From contig NZ_SRHZ01000015.1 of the NCBI RefSeq assembly GCF_004684085.1, positions 1 to 59,196 of the forward strand: a DNA stretch of 59,196 nucleotides, in the 5' to 3' direction. Shown in pieces: positions 22,316 to 33,718 of the stretch (the stretch's first letter is position 1; every line of letters starts with the position of its first letter). Source of the DNA: Stenotrophomonas maltophilia. Its GTDB lineage: Bacteria > Pseudomonadota > Gammaproteobacteria > Xanthomonadales > Xanthomonadaceae. Under the pieces are notes generated by a model. That model saw only the letters and a list, made by a program, of their open reading frames with translations. It did no database searches and had not been told where the DNA came from. Made by a program: the position numbers and the translations under genes.

Positions 22316-24156
22316 GCAAGACCGGCCGCAACCGCCCGCGCAACGCCTTCAACCTGCGCCAGCGCCTGCGCTGGGTCGCGTTGGCGCTTGGCCTGTGCTC
22401 GGTGTCGCTGGTCGGTCGCGCGGCCTACGTGCAGATCATCAACAGCGATTTCTACCAGCGCCAGGGCGAGGCCCGTTACCTGCGCGAGCTGCCGATCAAG
22501 ACCTCGCGCGGCATGATCACCGACCGCAACGGCGAGCCGCTGGCGGTGTCCACCCCGGTTGCCTCGATCTGGGTCAATCCGCAGGACCTGCTGCGTTCGC
22601 CGGAGCGCATTCCGGAGCTGGCCCAGGCGGTCGGCATGTCGGTGGACGAGCTGAGCAGCCGCCTGTCGCAGAAGTCCGACAAGGAATTCATGTACCTGCG
22701 TCGCCGGATCAATCCGGACGAAGCAGAGAAGGTGGTTGCGCTGAAGATTCCGGGCGTGGCCGCGCAGCGCGAGTTCCGCCGCTTCTACCCGCAGGGTGAG
22801 GCGATGGCGCACGTGCTGGGCTTCACCAACATCGACGACCGCGGCCAGGAAGGCCTGGAACTGGCGTTCGACGAGTGGCTGCGCGGCAAGGCCGGCGCCA
22901 AGCGCGTGATCCGCAACCGCAAGGGCGAGACCGTCGAGAGCGATCTGCTGCGTGCCGCCGAGCCGGGCAAGGACCTGACCCTCAGCATCGACCGCCGCAT
23001 CCAGTACCTGGCCTTCAAGGAACTGCGCAACGCGCTGGTGGCCAACAAGGCGGCCGGCGGTTCGATGGTGATCATGGACGTGACCACCGGCGAGATCCTG
23101 GCGATGGTCAACCTGCCCACCTATAACCCGAATTCGGTGGGTGGTGCTGCCCCGGATACCCGCCGCAACCGTGCGGTGACCGACCTGGTCGAGCCGGGTT
23201 CGACGATGAAGCCGTTGACCATCGCCACCGCGCTGCAGTCCGGTGCGGTGACCAAGGACACCGTCATCGACACCAACCCGGGTTACATGCAGGTGGCCCG
23301 CTTCACCATCCGCGACGTGCCGCGCAACAACGGCGTGTTGAACGTGACCGGTGTGATCACCCGCAGTTCCAACATCGGCGCGGCCAAGGTTGCGGCGAAG
23401 ATGCCGGACCAGGTGTTCTACGACGGCGTGCGCCGCTTCGGCTATGGCTCGGTGCCGCACAGCGGCTTCCCGGGTGAATCCGGCGGCGTGGTGCGACGCC
23501 CAGCCAACTGGGACGGTGCCACCAAGACCACCATGTCCTACGGCTATGGCCTGAACGTGACACCGCTGCAGATTGCCACCGCCTATTCGGCGCTGGCCAA
23601 TGGCGGCAAGCTGATCGCGCCGACCTTCGTCAAAGGCCAGCGCAACGAAGCGCATCAGATCATCGATGAGAGCGTCGCCAGGCAGGTGGTGGCGATGATG
23701 GAAACCGTGGTCACCCAGGGCGGCGCCAAGCAGGCGGCGGTGCTGGGCTACCGCGTGGCCGGCAAGACCGGCACCGCGCGCAAAACCGGTCCCGGCGGGT
23801 ACGAGCGTGGCCACTACAACGCGCTGTTCGCCGGCGTGGTGCCCGCCACCAACCCGCGCTTCGCCACCGTCATCGTCATCAACGACCCACAGGCCGGCAA
23901 GTTCTACGGCGGCCTGGTGTCCGCGCCCGTCTATCACAACGTGATGGAAGGCACCCTGCGCCTGATGGACGTGCCGCTGGATGACCTGCAGTCGTGGTTG
24001 GCCGCACAGCAGTCCGGCAAGGTCGGCCATTCGGCCTCGATCCTGCCCGCGCCGCCGGCCGAGGCCGCGCTGCCGGTCGACGCCGCCGCTGAATTCGATG
24101 CCGCGCTGCCCAGCGCGCATGCCCAGACGCCACCCGCTACGGGAGGCACGCAATGA
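22312..24156 (+). CDS. ftsI: Septal peptidoglycan transpeptidase FtsI (PBP3)
   Basis: A 614-residue monofunctional class B penicillin-binding protein that cross-links peptidoglycan at the septum with FtsW. It has a short cytoplasmic tail, a membrane helix at about residues 22-42, a pedestal domain ([18 protein letters not shown] follows), then the transpeptidase domain with S297-TMK (active serine and lysine), SSN at 352-354 and KTGT from residue 485. An Ala/Pro-rich tail of about 50 residues follows the catalytic domain. ATGA overlaps on both sides with ftsL and murE. Confidence 0.96.
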   Translation: MSKTGRNRPRNAFNLRQRLRWVALALGLCSVSLVGRAAYVQIINSDFYQRQGEARYLRELPIKTSRGMITDRNGEPLAVSTPVASIWVNPQDLLRSPERIPELAQAVGMSVDELSSRLSQKSDKEFMYLRRRINPDEAEKVVALKIPGVAAQREFRRFYPQGEAMAHVLGFTNIDDRGQEGLELAFDEWLRGKAGAKRVIRNRKGETVESDLLRAAEPGKDLTLSIDRRIQYLAFKELRNALVANKAAGGSMVIMDVTTGEILAMVNLPTYNPNSVGGAAPDTRRNRAVTDLVEPGSTMKPLTIATALQSGAVTKDTVIDTNPGYMQVARFTIRDVPRNNGVLNVTGVITRSSNIGAAKVAAKMPDQVFYDGVRRFGYGSVPHSGFPGESGGVVRRPANWDGATKTTMSYGYGLNVTPLQIATAYSALANGGKLIAPTFVKGQRNEAHQIIDESVARQVVAMMETVVTQGGAKQAAVLGYRVAGKTGTARKTGPGGYERGHYNALFAGVVPATNPRFATVIVINDPQAGKFYGGLVSAPVYHNVMEGTLRLMDVPLDDLQSWLAAQQSGKVGHSASILPAPPAEAALPVDAAAEFDAALPSAHAQTPPATGGTQ

Positions 24157-25661
24157 GTCCTTCGATGTTGCTTTCGCAGTTGCTTCCGGACGTTGCTCTT
24201 GCAGGGCACGACCCCGTTCTGACCGGCCTGGTGCTGGACAGTCGCGCCGTGCGCCCCGGCAACGCCTTCGTCGCCATCGCCGGTTTCGGCGCGCATGGCC
24301 TGGGCTTTGTCGAGCAGGCCCGTGCGGCGGGCGCCGGTGCCATCCTGTTCGAACCGCCGGCACCTGCCGAACTGCCGGCACCGGGCGATGCGATCGCCGT
24401 GCCGGGGCTGCGCGCGCGCATGGGTGCGATGGCCGACCAGTTCCATGGCGCACCGTCACGGGCGATGGCGATGGTGGGCGTGACCGGCACCAACGGCAAG
24501 ACCTCCACCGTGCAGCTGCTGGCCCAGGCCTGGCACCTGCTCGGAACGCCCAGTGGCAGTATCGGCACGTTGGGCGCCGGACTTTATGGTTCGGTTGAAC
24601 CGACCGGCTTCACCACGCCGCTGGTACTGCAGATGCATGCGCTGCTGGCGCAGCTGCGCGACGCCGGTGCGCGCGCGGTGGCGATGGAAGTCAGCTCGCA
24701 CGCGCTGGACCAGGGCCGCGTGGATGCCGTGCATTACGACGTGGCAGTGTTTACCAATCTCACCCGTGACCATCTGGACTACCACGGCGACATGGCCAGC
24801 TACGGCGCGGCCAAGGCGCGGCTGTTCCATCGTCCGGGCCTGAAGGCCGCGGTGATCAATCTTGACGACGCCTTCGGTCGCCAGCTGTTCGCCGGCCTGC
24901 CGGCGGGCGTGCAGGCCATCGGCCTGAGCTCGCGCGGTGCCACCGACGCCAGCGTGCGTGCCGAAGCGCTGCAGCTGGACGGGCGTGGCATTGCCTTCGA
25001 GCTGGTCATCGACGGCCAGCGCGCGGCGGTGCAGTCGCCGCTGCTGGGCCGCTTCAACGTGGACAACCTGCTGGCCGTGGCCGGCACCCTGCACGCGCAG
25101 GGCCAGCCGCTGCCGCGCATCGCCGAAGTGCTGTCGGCACTGCAGCCGATCCGTGGCCGCATGAACCGCCTGGGCGGCGAAGACGGCCTGCCGACCGTGG
25201 TGGTCGATTACGCACACACCCCGGACGCGCTGGAACAGGCCCTGGACAGCCTGCATGGTCACCTGCACGGCGCGCTGTTCTGCGTGTTCGGCTGCGGTGG
25301 CGAGCGCGATACCGGCAAGCGTCCGCAGATGGCCGCCATTGCCGAGCGCTTGGCCAACCAGGTCATCGTCACCGACGACAACCCGCGTGGCGAGGATGGC
25401 GACGTGATCGTGGCCGACATCCTGGCCGGCTTCACCGATGCTTCCGCCGTGACCGTGCAGCGCAGCCGCGCACGTGCGATCGGCCTGGCGGTGAAGCGTG
25501 CCGGTGCCGGCGACATCATCCTGATCGCTGGCAAGGGTCACGAGCCGTACCAGGAAGTGAATGGCGTGCGCCATGACTTCGACGACACCGAAGTGGCTGC
25601 CGCTGCGTTGGCGGCCAAGGCGGGTGTGCTAGAGGCGCAGGCCGGGGAGGGCGCGGCATGA
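24153..25661 (+). CDS. murE: UDP-MurNAc-dipeptide:meso-diaminopimelate ligase
   Basis: A 502-residue ATP-dependent ligase adding meso-DAP as third residue of the stem peptide. The ATP loop GTNGKTST starts at residue 112; DNPR at residues 409-412 is the signature distinguishing meso-DAP from lysine-adding enzymes. The N-terminal UDP-binding domain starts with [17 protein letters not shown]. Because the product of the preceding step in Xanthomonadaceae may be made by MurD2 plus MurL, MurE should still see a D-Glu dipeptide. Overlaps ftsI and murF by ATGA. Confidence 0.96.
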   Translation: MSPSMLLSQLLPDVALAGHDPVLTGLVLDSRAVRPGNAFVAIAGFGAHGLGFVEQARAAGAGAILFEPPAPAELPAPGDAIAVPGLRARMGAMADQFHGAPSRAMAMVGVTGTNGKTSTVQLLAQAWHLLGTPSGSIGTLGAGLYGSVEPTGFTTPLVLQMHALLAQLRDAGARAVAMEVSSHALDQGRVDAVHYDVAVFTNLTRDHLDYHGDMASYGAAKARLFHRPGLKAAVINLDDAFGRQLFAGLPAGVQAIGLSSRGATDASVRAEALQLDGRGIAFELVIDGQRAAVQSPLLGRFNVDNLLAVAGTLHAQGQPLPRIAEVLSALQPIRGRMNRLGGEDGLPTVVVDYAHTPDALEQALDSLHGHLHGALFCVFGCGGERDTGKRPQMAAIAERLANQVIVTDDNPRGEDGDVIVADILAGFTDASAVTVQRSRARAIGLAVKRAGAGDIILIAGKGHEPYQEVNGVRHDFDDTEVAAAALAAKAGVLEAQAGEGAA

Positions 25662-27052
25662 AGCGCACCCTGCTTTCGCTGATTGCACACTGGGCCGGCG
25701 GTGAGATCCACGGCGACGACGTGGCCATCGATGCGGTCAGCAATGACACCCGCAACCTCGGCCCGGGCAGCCTGTATGTGGCGCTGCGCGGTGAGCGTTT
25801 CGACGGGCATGACTTCGCCGCCGACGCGCAGGCGCGCGGTGCCAGTGCGCTGCTGGTCGAGCGCCTGCTGCCGATCGACCTGCCGCAGGTGCTGGTGGCC
25901 GACAGCGAGCTGGCACTGGCGAAGATCGCCACCGGCATGCAGCGCGACCGCGGCACCGAGGTGTTCGCGATCACCGGCAGCAATGGCAAGACCAGCGTGA
26001 AGAGCCTGCTGCTGTCGATCCTGCAGCAGGTGGCCCAGCACGCGCACAAGGTGGTCTACGCCAACCCGGGCAACCGCAACAACGAGATCGGCCTGCCGCT
26101 GGCAGTGATCGATGCGCCGGAAGATGCCGACTACGCCGTCTATGAGATGGGCGCGGGCAAGCCGGGCGACATCGCCTACCTGACCGACATCGCCCGCCCG
26201 CACTATGCGCTGGTCAACAACATCGCCCCGGCGCATCTGGAACGCATGGGCAGCCTGCTGGGCGTGGCAGTGACCAAGGGCGCGATCTATGCCGCGCTGC
26301 CGGCCGATGGCGTGGCCGTGATCAATGTCGACGACGCCTACGGCCGCTGGTTCGAACAGCACTTCGTCGGCACTCCGGCGCGCTGCGGTGTGCTGCGCTA
26401 TGGCCTGGAGCATTCGGCGGACGTGACCGCGCGCGACATCCGTGCCGGCGCGCAGGGCAGCCAGTTCACCCTGGTTGCCCCGACCGGCGAAGCCCGCGTG
26501 GTGCTGGGCCTGCCCGGCCGCCACAACGTCAGCAATGCGCTGGCTGCGGCCAGCCTGGCGCTGGCTGCCGGTGTCGATCTGGCGCTGATCGCGGCCGGCT
26601 TGGCCGAGGCACAGCCGGTGCCGGGCCGCCAGATCGCCCATCAGCTGCGCAATGGCGTGGTGCTGGTGGACGACAGCTACAACGCCAACCCCGGTTCGCT
26701 GGCTGCGGCCATCGACGCTCTGGCCGCTGCGCCGGAAGACGGCTGGCTGGTGCTGGGCGACATGCGCGAGCTCGGTCCGGACGCCGAAGCGCTGCATGCG
26801 CAGGCCGGCATCCGCGCGCGCGCCGCCGGCCTCAAGCGCCTGTATGCACTGGGTCCGCTCAGCGCCGCTGCCGCCGCCGCCTTCGGCGAAGGCGGCCGTC
26901 ATTTCGCCACCCATGACGCGCTGTCGCAGGCGCTGAAGGACGAGCTGCACGCCGGCGTGCGCTGCCTGGTCAAGGGTTCCCGTGGCAGCGCCATGGACAC
27001 GATTGTCAAAGCGCTGCTGGCGCAAGGAGAGGAATCCCCGCATGTTGTATGA
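25658..27052 (+). CDS. murF: UDP-MurNAc-tripeptide:D-Ala-D-Ala ligase
   Basis: A 464-residue ATP-dependent ligase that adds D-Ala-D-Ala (made by Ddl, encoded downstream) to complete the pentapeptide. ATP loop [10 protein letters not shown] from residue 107; central NEIGLPLAV and [10 protein letters not shown] motifs, and [18 protein letters not shown] toward the C-terminal domain. All three Mur-ligase domains are complete. Its last codons overlap the mraY start (27042) by 11 bases; AAGGAGAGG within murF serves as mraY ribosome site. Confidence 0.96.
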   Translation: MKRTLLSLIAHWAGGEIHGDDVAIDAVSNDTRNLGPGSLYVALRGERFDGHDFAADAQARGASALLVERLLPIDLPQVLVADSELALAKIATGMQRDRGTEVFAITGSNGKTSVKSLLLSILQQVAQHAHKVVYANPGNRNNEIGLPLAVIDAPEDADYAVYEMGAGKPGDIAYLTDIARPHYALVNNIAPAHLERMGSLLGVAVTKGAIYAALPADGVAVINVDDAYGRWFEQHFVGTPARCGVLRYGLEHSADVTARDIRAGAQGSQFTLVAPTGEARVVLGLPGRHNVSNALAAASLALAAGVDLALIAAGLAEAQPVPGRQIAHQLRNGVVLVDDSYNANPGSLAAAIDALAAAPEDGWLVLGDMRELGPDAEALHAQAGIRARAAGLKRLYALGPLSAAAAAAFGEGGRHFATHDALSQALKDELHAGVRCLVKGSRGSAMDTIVKALLAQGEESPHVV

Positions 27053-28127
27053 ACTGGCTCGATGGTTGCAGCAGTTGGAGAGCCTGTTCGGGCTGTTCAA
27101 CTACCAGACGTTCCGCGCCATCCTTGCCGCGTTGACGGCCCTGTTCCTGTCGCTGTGGCTTGGCCCGGCGATGATCCGCAAGCTCGCCCAGTTCAAGGGC
27201 GGCCAGCCGATCCGCAAGGACGGTCCGCAGACCCATTTCTCCAAGGCCGGTACGCCGACCATGGGCGGTTCGCTGATCCTGCTCACCATCACCCTGTCGG
27301 TGCTGATGTGGGCCGACCTGCGCAACCGCTACGTGTGGCTGGTGTTGGCGGTGATGCTGTGCTTCGGCGCCATCGGCTGGTATGACGACTGGATCAAGAT
27401 CGTCCGCCGCGACCCGAACGGCCTGAAGTCGCGCTGGAAGTACCTGCTGCAGTCGATCTTCGGCCTGGCTGCGGGCCTGTTCCTGTTCTACACCGCCGAC
27501 GTACCGGCGGCGCTGACCTTCTACATTCCGATGTTCAAGTCGGTGGCGCTGCCGCTGGCCGGCATTGGCTTTGTAACCATCGCCTACTTCTGGATCGTCG
27601 GCTTCTCCAACGCGGTGAACCTGACCGACGGCCTGGATGGCCTGGCGATCATGCCGACGGTGTTGGTGGCCTGCGCGCTGGGCGTGTTTGCCTATGCCTC
27701 GGGCAACGTGGTGTTCGCCAACTACCTGCAGATCCCGCAGATTCCGGGCGCCGGTGAGCTGGTCATCATCTGCGCGGCCATTGCCGGTGCGGGCCTGGGC
27801 TTCCTCTGGTTCAACACCTATCCGGCCATGGTCTTCATGGGCGATATCGGTGCGCTGGCGCTGGGTGCGGTGCTGGGCACGATCGCGGTGATCACCCGCC
27901 AGGAGCTGGTGCTGGTGATCATGGGTGGCGTGTTCGTCATCGAAACGCTGTCGGTGATGATCCAGGTCGCCTCGTTCAAGCTGACCGGAAAGCGCGTGTT
28001 CCGCATGGCGCCGATCCACCACCATTTCGAACTGAAGGGCTGGCCGGAGCCGCGCGTGATCGTGCGCTTCTGGATCATCTCCGTCGTGCTCGTGCTGATC
28101 GGCCTGGCCACGTTGAAGGTGCGCTGA
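27042..28127 (+). CDS. mraY: Phospho-MurNAc-pentapeptide translocase (lipid I synthase)
   Basis: A 361-residue polytopic inner membrane enzyme that transfers phospho-MurNAc-pentapeptide to undecaprenyl phosphate, giving lipid I. About ten hydrophobic segments. Signature [18 protein letters not shown] near residues 60-77, catalytic loops GWYDDWIK (Asp pair), [25 protein letters not shown] and the histidine motif [15 protein letters not shown] near the C-terminus. Immediately followed, one base later, by ftsW: there is no room for murD, which sits between these genes in most bacteria. Confidence 0.97.
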   Translation: MLYELARWLQQLESLFGLFNYQTFRAILAALTALFLSLWLGPAMIRKLAQFKGGQPIRKDGPQTHFSKAGTPTMGGSLILLTITLSVLMWADLRNRYVWLVLAVMLCFGAIGWYDDWIKIVRRDPNGLKSRWKYLLQSIFGLAAGLFLFYTADVPAALTFYIPMFKSVALPLAGIGFVTIAYFWIVGFSNAVNLTDGLDGLAIMPTVLVACALGVFAYASGNVVFANYLQIPQIPGAGELVIICAAIAGAGLGFLWFNTYPAMVFMGDIGALALGAVLGTIAVITRQELVLVIMGGVFVIETLSVMIQVASFKLTGKRVFRMAPIHHHFELKGWPEPRVIVRFWIISVVLVLIGLATLKVR

Positions 28128-28128
28128 G

Positions 28129-29451
28129 ATGAACGACCTGTCCCGCCAGGCAACACGCCTTGAAGCCATCGAAGGCAGCTACGACAAGTGGCTGCTGGGT
28201 GCGATCATCGCGCTCACGGGCATCGGCGTGGTGATGGTGGCGTCCAGTTCGATCGCGCTGATGAGCAGCCCGTTCTACTACCTCAACCGCCACCTGATCT
28301 TCCTGGCGGTGGGCATCGTGCTGGCGGTCCTTGCCGCCCGCACCGAGCTGAAGTCCATCGAGCAGTACAACCAGATGCTGCTGCTGGGTTGCTTCGTGCT
28401 GCTGCTGGCGGTGTTCGCACCGGGCCTGGGCAGCACGGTCAACGGCGCGCGCCGCTGGATCAACCTGGGCATCTCCAAGTTCCAGACGGTGGAAGCGGTG
28501 AAGGTGCTGTACATCGTCTGGCTGTCCAGCTACCTGGTGCGCTTCCGCGACGAAGTCAACGCCACCTGGCCGGCAATGCTCAAGCCGCTGGGCGTGGCCG
28601 GTGCGCTGGTGCTGCTGCTGCTGCTGCAGCCGGACTTCGGCTCGTCGACGCTGCTGCTGGCGATCACCGCCGGCATGCTGGTGCTGGGCGGGGTGAACAT
28701 GCCGCGCATGTCGATGCCGGTGATCATCGGTCTGGTCGGCATGAGCGCGCTGGCGATCATCGAGCCGTACCGCATGCGCCGCATCACTTCCTTCCTGGAC
28801 CCGTGGGCCGACCAGCAGGGCGACGGCTACCAGCTGTCCAACGCGCTGATGGCGGTGGGTCGTGGCGAATGGACCGGCGTCGGCCTGGGCAACTCGGTGC
28901 AGAAGCTGTACTACCTGCCCGAAGCGCACACCGACTTCATCTTCTCGGTTACCGCCGAGGAATTCGGCTTCCTGGGTACCTGCGTGATCGTGGCGCTGTA
29001 CGCGCTGCTGGTCGGTCGCACCTTCTGGCTGGGCATGCGCTGTGTGGAAATGAAGCGCCACTTCTCCGGCTACATCGCCTTCGGCATCGGCCTGTGGATC
29101 AGCATGCAGACCTTCGTCTCGATCGGCGTGAACCTGGGCATCCTGCCGACCAAGGGCCTGACCCTGCCGCTGATCTCCTCCGGTGGTTCGTCGGTGCTGA
29201 TGACCTGCGTGGCGATGGGCCTGCTGCTGCGCGTGTCCTATGAACTCAAGCGTGCCGAGCGCCGCCAGGCAGTGCGCATCGGCGGTGGCGACGAGGCCGT
29301 AGCCGATGCACCTGTGGACGCGCCGGCCGCACCGGCCGCGGCCAGCGTGCCGATGAGCGCCGAGCCAGTGGCCGCCGCAGGTCCGGCCGCCGCACGTGGT
29401 ACCAGCCGCCTGCAGTCGCGTATCGAACCGACCTTCGGGAGGCTGTCATGA
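28129..29451 (+). CDS. ftsW: Septal peptidoglycan glycosyltransferase FtsW (SEDS family)
   Basis: A 440-residue SEDS-family polymerase with about ten membrane helices, working with FtsI in septal wall synthesis. [12 protein letters not shown] opens the first helix; the conserved loops [45 protein letters not shown] (split here only by description), [13 protein letters not shown] and the C-terminal [16 protein letters not shown] are intact. A cytoplasmic Ala/Pro-rich tail of about 60 residues follows the last helix. Its start lies one base after the mraY stop; its stop overlaps murG by ATGA. Confidence 0.95.
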   Translation: MNDLSRQATRLEAIEGSYDKWLLGAIIALTGIGVVMVASSSIALMSSPFYYLNRHLIFLAVGIVLAVLAARTELKSIEQYNQMLLLGCFVLLLAVFAPGLGSTVNGARRWINLGISKFQTVEAVKVLYIVWLSSYLVRFRDEVNATWPAMLKPLGVAGALVLLLLLQPDFGSSTLLLAITAGMLVLGGVNMPRMSMPVIIGLVGMSALAIIEPYRMRRITSFLDPWADQQGDGYQLSNALMAVGRGEWTGVGLGNSVQKLYYLPEAHTDFIFSVTAEEFGFLGTCVIVALYALLVGRTFWLGMRCVEMKRHFSGYIAFGIGLWISMQTFVSIGVNLGILPTKGLTLPLISSGGSSVLMTCVAMGLLLRVSYELKRAERRQAVRIGGGDEAVADAPVDAPAAPAAASVPMSAEPVAAAGPAAARGTSRLQSRIEPTFGRLS

Positions 29452-30536
29452 GCGCAGCCACCCACACTGCACGTCCAGTGATGATCCTCGCCGGTGGCAC
29501 CGGCGGTCACATCTTCCCCGGCCTGGCCGTGGCCCGCGTGCTGAGCGAGCGGGGCGTGCCGGTCACCTGGATGGGCGCCGACGGTGCGATGGAAACCCGT
29601 CTGGTGCCGCAGCACGACATTCCGATCGACACGCTGGCCATCACCGGCCTGCGCGGCAAGGGCAAGCTGGCCCTGCTGGGTGCGCCGTGGCGGCTGATGC
29701 GCGCGCTGCGCGCGGCCGGCATGATCATCCGCAAGCGCCAGCCGCGTGCGGTGGTCGCTTTCGGTGGATTCGCGTCCGGCCCCGGTGGCATGGCCACGCG
29801 CCTGCATGGCCTGCCGTTGATCGTGCATGAGCAGAACCGTGCGCCGGGCATGACCAACCGCATCCTGTCGCGCTATGCGCGCCGGCTGCTGACCGGTTTC
29901 CCGGGTACCTTCGCCAAGGGCGAGGAGTTTGTCGGTAACCCGGTACGTGCGGAGATCGCCGCCATCGCACCGCCGGAACAGCGCTTCGCCGACCGCCAGG
30001 GTCCGCTGCGCGTGCTGGTGGTCGGTGGCAGCCAGGGCGCGCGTGCGCTCAACACCGGCGTGCCGCAGGCGATTGCTGCGCTGGGCACGAGCGTGCCGGT
30101 GCAGGTGCGCCACCAGAGTGGCGAGAAGATGCATGCCGAAGCGGTCGAGGCGTATGCCAAGGCCGGTGTACAGGCTGAAATCACCCCGTTCATCGCGAAC
30201 ATGGCCGAGGCCTTCGCCTGGGCCGATCTGGTGGTGTGCCGCGCGGGCGCTTCGACGCTGGCCGAGCTGTGCGCGGTCGGTGTCGGCAGTGTGCTGGTGC
30301 CATTCCCCGCTGCCGTCGACGATCACCAGACCCGCAATGCGGAATACCTGGTCGAGCGCGGCGCGGCGGTTTTGCTGAAGCAGGACGGAACGCTGGCCGA
30401 CGGCATTGCCGCACTGCTGCGCGATCTGTCCGAAAATCCCGCCCGCCGCATGCAGATGGCGCAAGCCGCGCGTGCCCTGGCCAAGGTCGATGCCGCCGAA
30501 CGCATCGCCGATATCATTCTCGAGGAAGCTGTATGA
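29448..30536 (+). CDS. murG: UDP-GlcNAc:lipid I GlcNAc transferase
   Basis: A 362-residue peripheral membrane GT28 glycosyltransferase that converts lipid I to lipid II. Motifs: [17 protein letters not shown] (G loop 1) at residues about 13-29, [15 protein letters not shown] [37 protein letters not shown] (G loop 3), and the UDP-GlcNAc-binding [10 protein letters not shown] with [17 protein letters not shown]. Complete. The stop codon overlaps the ATG of a 15-codon frame that bridges to murC. Confidence 0.96.
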   Translation: MSAATHTARPVMILAGGTGGHIFPGLAVARVLSERGVPVTWMGADGAMETRLVPQHDIPIDTLAITGLRGKGKLALLGAPWRLMRALRAAGMIIRKRQPRAVVAFGGFASGPGGMATRLHGLPLIVHEQNRAPGMTNRILSRYARRLLTGFPGTFAKGEEFVGNPVRAEIAAIAPPEQRFADRQGPLRVLVVGGSQGARALNTGVPQAIAALGTSVPVQVRHQSGEKMHAEAVEAYAKAGVQAEITPFIANMAEAFAWADLVVCRAGASTLAELCAVGVGSVLVPFPAAVDDHQTRNAEYLVERGAAVLLKQDGTLADGIAALLRDLSENPARRMQMAQAARALAKVDAAERIADIILEEAV

Positions 30537-30580
30537 AGAAGGCATGCCACCGCGCCTGCCCTGCGCGAGGCCGCGCATGA
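30533..30580 (+). CDS. 15-codon linking ORF between murG and murC
   Basis: Reads [15 protein letters not shown]. Its ATG overlaps the murG stop (ATGA at 30533-30536) and its TGA overlaps the murC start (ATGA at 30577-30580), so ribosomes ending murG could pass through it straight to murC. Too short and basic to suggest a folded protein. Translational coupling device is an inference; it could equally be a chance frame in a 40-base gap. Confidence 0.35.
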   Translation: MKKACHRACPARGRA

Positions 30581-32013
30581 TCCGTCGCCTGCACGACACC
30601 AACGACCTGGTGCGCGCGTTCCCGCGCGTGCATTTCGTCGGCATCGGCGGCACCGGCATGAGCGGTATCGCCGAAGTAATGCTGACGCTGGGTTACGAGG
30701 TGTCCGGCTCGGACAACGCCGACAACGTGGCGACCCGCCGCCTTGCCAGCCTGGGTGCGCGCATCATGCGCGGTCACTCGGCGGCCAATGTGCTGGGCAC
30801 CGACTGCGTGGTGGTTTCCAGCGCCATCCGCGAGGACAACCCGGAACTGATGGAAGCGCGCAGCCAGCGCATTCCGATCATGCCGCGTGCGGCGATGCTG
30901 GCCGAGCTGATGCGCTTCCGCCGCGGTATCGCGGTGGCCGGTACGCATGGCAAGACCACCACCACCAGCCTGACCGCCGCGGTGCTGAGCGAAGGTGGTC
31001 TGGACCCGACGTTCGTGATCGGTGGCCAGCTGCTGGCTGCCGGTGCCAACGCCAAGCTGGGCGGTGGCCAGTGGCTGGTGGCCGAGGCCGACGAAAGCGA
31101 TGGCAGCTTCCTGCGCCTGAACCCGCTGATGTCGATCATCACCAACATTGATGCCGACCACCTGGAAAACTACGGCAACGATTTTGCCCGCGTGCAGGCG
31201 GCGTTCGCCGAATTCCTGCAGCGCCTGCCGTTCTACGGCCTGGCGGTGCTGTGCATCGATGACCCGGAAGTGGCTGCACTGGCCGCCAAGACCCCGCGCC
31301 ACGTGATGAGCTACGGCATGAGCCCGCAGGCCGATGTGCGTGCCGAGAACGTGGTGCAGGAAGGTTCGCGCATGCGCTTCACCCTGCGCCTGCCGCAGGG
31401 CACCAGCCAGGAAGTGGTGCTGGCACTGCCGGGCAAGCACAACGTGCTCAATGCACTGGCCGCCGCTGCAGTGGGCTGGCAGCTGGGCGTGGCACCGGAT
31501 GCGATCGCACGTGCGCTGGAAGCCTTCGCAGGTGTCGGCCGTCGCTTCAATGATCTGGGCGAAGTGACCACTGCCAGCGGTGCCAAGGTGCGCATCATCG
31601 ATGACTACGGTCATCACCCGAGCGAACTTGAGGCGGTGTTTGCCGCCGCCCGTGGTGGCTGGGCCGACAAGCGTCTGGTCGTGGCCTTCCAGCCGCACCG
31701 CTACAGCCGTACCCGGGACCAGTTCGACAAGTTCGCCGCCGTGCTGTCCAGCGTCGATGCGCTGGTGCTGAGCGAGGTCTATCCGGCCGGTGAAGAACCG
31801 ATCGCCGGTGCCGACTCGCATGCGCTGGCGCGGGCCATCCGTGCGCGCGGCCGCAGCGAGCCGGTGGTGGTGGGCAAGGCTGCCGAGCTGGCCAGCGTGC
31901 TGCCGGACGTGCTGCAGGACGGTGACCTGCTGCTGATGATGGGTGCCGGTGATATCGGTGCCGTCGCAAGCCACATTGCGGTGGAAGGTTTCAAGGCGGA
32001 GGGCGAGGCGTGA
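30577..32013 (+). CDS. murC: UDP-MurNAc:L-alanine ligase
   Basis: A 478-residue ATP-dependent ligase adding L-Ala to UDP-MurNAc, the first stem-peptide step. [18 protein letters not shown] at about residues 19-36, [11 protein letters not shown] (ATP loop) near 123, [10 protein letters not shown], and [17 protein letters not shown] followed by [11 protein letters not shown] in the C-terminal domain. The ATG at 30577 gives the usual length; the open frame further upstream lies inside murG. No murB is fused or adjacent. The stop overlaps the GTG start of ddl. Confidence 0.96.
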   Translation: MIRRLHDTNDLVRAFPRVHFVGIGGTGMSGIAEVMLTLGYEVSGSDNADNVATRRLASLGARIMRGHSAANVLGTDCVVVSSAIREDNPELMEARSQRIPIMPRAAMLAELMRFRRGIAVAGTHGKTTTTSLTAAVLSEGGLDPTFVIGGQLLAAGANAKLGGGQWLVAEADESDGSFLRLNPLMSIITNIDADHLENYGNDFARVQAAFAEFLQRLPFYGLAVLCIDDPEVAALAAKTPRHVMSYGMSPQADVRAENVVQEGSRMRFTLRLPQGTSQEVVLALPGKHNVLNALAAAAVGWQLGVAPDAIARALEAFAGVGRRFNDLGEVTTASGAKVRIIDDYGHHPSELEAVFAAARGGWADKRLVVAFQPHRYSRTRDQFDKFAAVLSSVDALVLSEVYPAGEEPIAGADSHALARAIRARGRSEPVVVGKAAELASVLPDVLQDGDLLLMMGAGDIGAVASHIAVEGFKAEGEA

Positions 32014-32972
32014 GCACGCTGACCTTCCCACCGCTGCGCGTGACCGACTCGGCCGTGTTCGGTCGCGTCGCCGTGCTGCTGGGCGGAAGCTCCAGCGAAC
32101 GCGAGGTGTCGCTGGACTCCGGCCGCAACGTGCTCGAAGCGCTGCAGTCGCGCGGCATCGATGCGTTCGCGGTGGACGGCATTCCAGCGCTGGCCAAGGC
32201 GCTGGCTGCCGGTGGCATCGACCGCGTGTTCAACATCCTGCACGGCCACAACGGTGGTGGTGAGGACGGCATCGTGCAGGGCCTGATGGACGCCTTCGGT
32301 GTGCCATACACCGGCTCCAACGTGCTGGGCTCGGCGCTGAGCATGGACAAGATCCGCACCAAGCAGGTGTGGCTGTCGCTGGGCCTGCCGACCCCGCAGT
32401 ACCGGAAGGTCACCGCCGAGGACGTGCACGCCAATGCCGCCGAACTGGGCCTGCCGGTGGTGGTCAAGCCGGCCAACGAAGGGTCCAGCGTGGGCATCAG
32501 CCGGGTGACCGACGACGCCGGCCTCGACGAAGCGGTGGCCTTGGCCGCGCGCTACGACGGCCAGCTGCTGATGGAACAGATGGTGGTGGGCGATGAGCTG
32601 ACCGTGGCCATCCTCGGTGATGTTGCGCTGCCGTCGATCCGCATCGTGCCCAAGGGCCAGTGGTACGACTACAACGCCAAGTACATCGCCGAAGACACGC
32701 AGTATCTGTGCCCGGGCCTGGAGGGTGACGACGAGGACGAGATCCGGCGCATCGCGCTGGCCGCATTCCGCGCCGCCGGCTGCCGTGGCTGGGGCCGCGT
32801 GGACGTGATGCGCGACCGTGACAGCGGACGCTTCTTCCTGCTGGAAGTGAACACCGCGCCGGGCATGACCAGCCATTCGCTGGTGCCCAAGGCTGCAGGC
32901 CAGGCCGGCATCAGCTTCGAAGAGCTGGTGTGGCGCGTGCTGGAACAGACCCTGGAGGCCTCGCACGCATGA
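32010..32972 (+). CDS. ddl: D-alanine:D-alanine ligase
   Basis: A 320-residue ATP-grasp enzyme forming D-Ala-D-Ala for Mur[21 protein letters not shown] at the N-terminus, [34 protein letters not shown], the omega-loop WYDYNAKYI and the Mg-binding [21 protein letters not shown]. The start is GTG at 32010, overlapping the murC stop (GTGA). Probably the DdlB-type housekeeping copy since it is in the division cluster. Its TGA overlaps the ftsQ ATG. Confidence 0.95.
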   Translation: MSTLTFPPLRVTDSAVFGRVAVLLGGSSSEREVSLDSGRNVLEALQSRGIDAFAVDGIPALAKALAAGGIDRVFNILHGHNGGGEDGIVQGLMDAFGVPYTGSNVLGSALSMDKIRTKQVWLSLGLPTPQYRKVTAEDVHANAAELGLPVVVKPANEGSSVGISRVTDDAGLDEAVALAARYDGQLLMEQMVVGDELTVAILGDVALPSIRIVPKGQWYDYNAKYIAEDTQYLCPGLEGDDEDEIRRIALAAFRAAGCRGWGRVDVMRDRDSGRFFLLEVNTAPGMTSHSLVPKAAGQAGISFEELVWRVLEQTLEASHA

Positions 32973-33718
32973 ACGCGGTGCTGCGCATCTTCGTCTGGCT
33001 GTTGGCCCTGTCGGTGGTTGCACTGCCGGTGGTGGCCGTGGTCAATGGCTGGGTCGGCGCCGAGCGCTGGCCGCTGGCGAAGCTGCGCGTGCACGGTGAG
33101 TTCAAGCGGGTACCGGCCGAGCAGCTGCAGCAGGTGCTGCTGCCGTATGCGCATGCGGGCTTCTTCGCGGTCAAGCTTCAGGATGCGCAGGACGCGCTGG
33201 AAAAGCTGCCGTGGGTGGAAAGCGCGCGGGTGCGCAAGCAGTGGCCGGATGTACTCGAAGTAACCCTGGTCGAGCACAAGCCGTTCGCGCGCTGGGGCAA
33301 TGACCGCCTGGTTTCCGAGCAGGGCAAGCTGTTCCCCACGCCGAAGAAGCTGGCTGACCTGGCGCTGCCCGAACTGGACGGTCCGGACAGCCAGACCGAA
33401 GAAGTGATGAAGCTGTACAGCGACTCGCGTGCATTGTTCGCACCGGCCGGCGTGGACGTGCGCCGGGTGACGATGGATGCGCGGGGCAGCTGGTCGCTGG
33501 TGCTCAGCAATGGCACCGAAGTGGTGGTCGGCCGCGACGATGCGCGCTCGCGTATGCAGCGCTTCGTCAAAGTGCTGCCGCAGCTCAACCGTCAGGACGC
33601 GCCGATCGAACGCGCCGACCTCCGTTACACCAATGGTTTCACGCTGAGCTGGGGTACCCCGGCCACGTCGGCGAAAACGCCGGCGACCCCGGCCAGAAGC
33701 ACGCAGGAAAGAACATGA
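32969..33718 (+). CDS. ftsQ: Cell division protein FtsQ
   Basis: A 249-residue bitopic divisome protein linking FtsA-side assembly to FtsB/FtsL. One membrane helix at residues about 5-26, then the POTRA domain ([22 protein letters not shown]) and the beta domain ([31 protein letters not shown]; then [18 protein letters not shown]). A short Thr/Ala/Pro tail of about 20 residues follows. ATGA overlaps with ddl and ftsA. Confidence 0.94.
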   Translation: MNAVLRIFVWLLALSVVALPVVAVVNGWVGAERWPLAKLRVHGEFKRVPAEQLQQVLLPYAHAGFFAVKLQDAQDALEKLPWVESARVRKQWPDVLEVTLVEHKPFARWGNDRLVSEQGKLFPTPKKLADLALPELDGPDSQTEEVMKLYSDSRALFAPAGVDVRRVTMDARGSWSLVLSNGTEVVVGRDDARSRMQRFVKVLPQLNRQDAPIERADLRYTNGFTLSWGTPATSAKTPATPARSTQERT

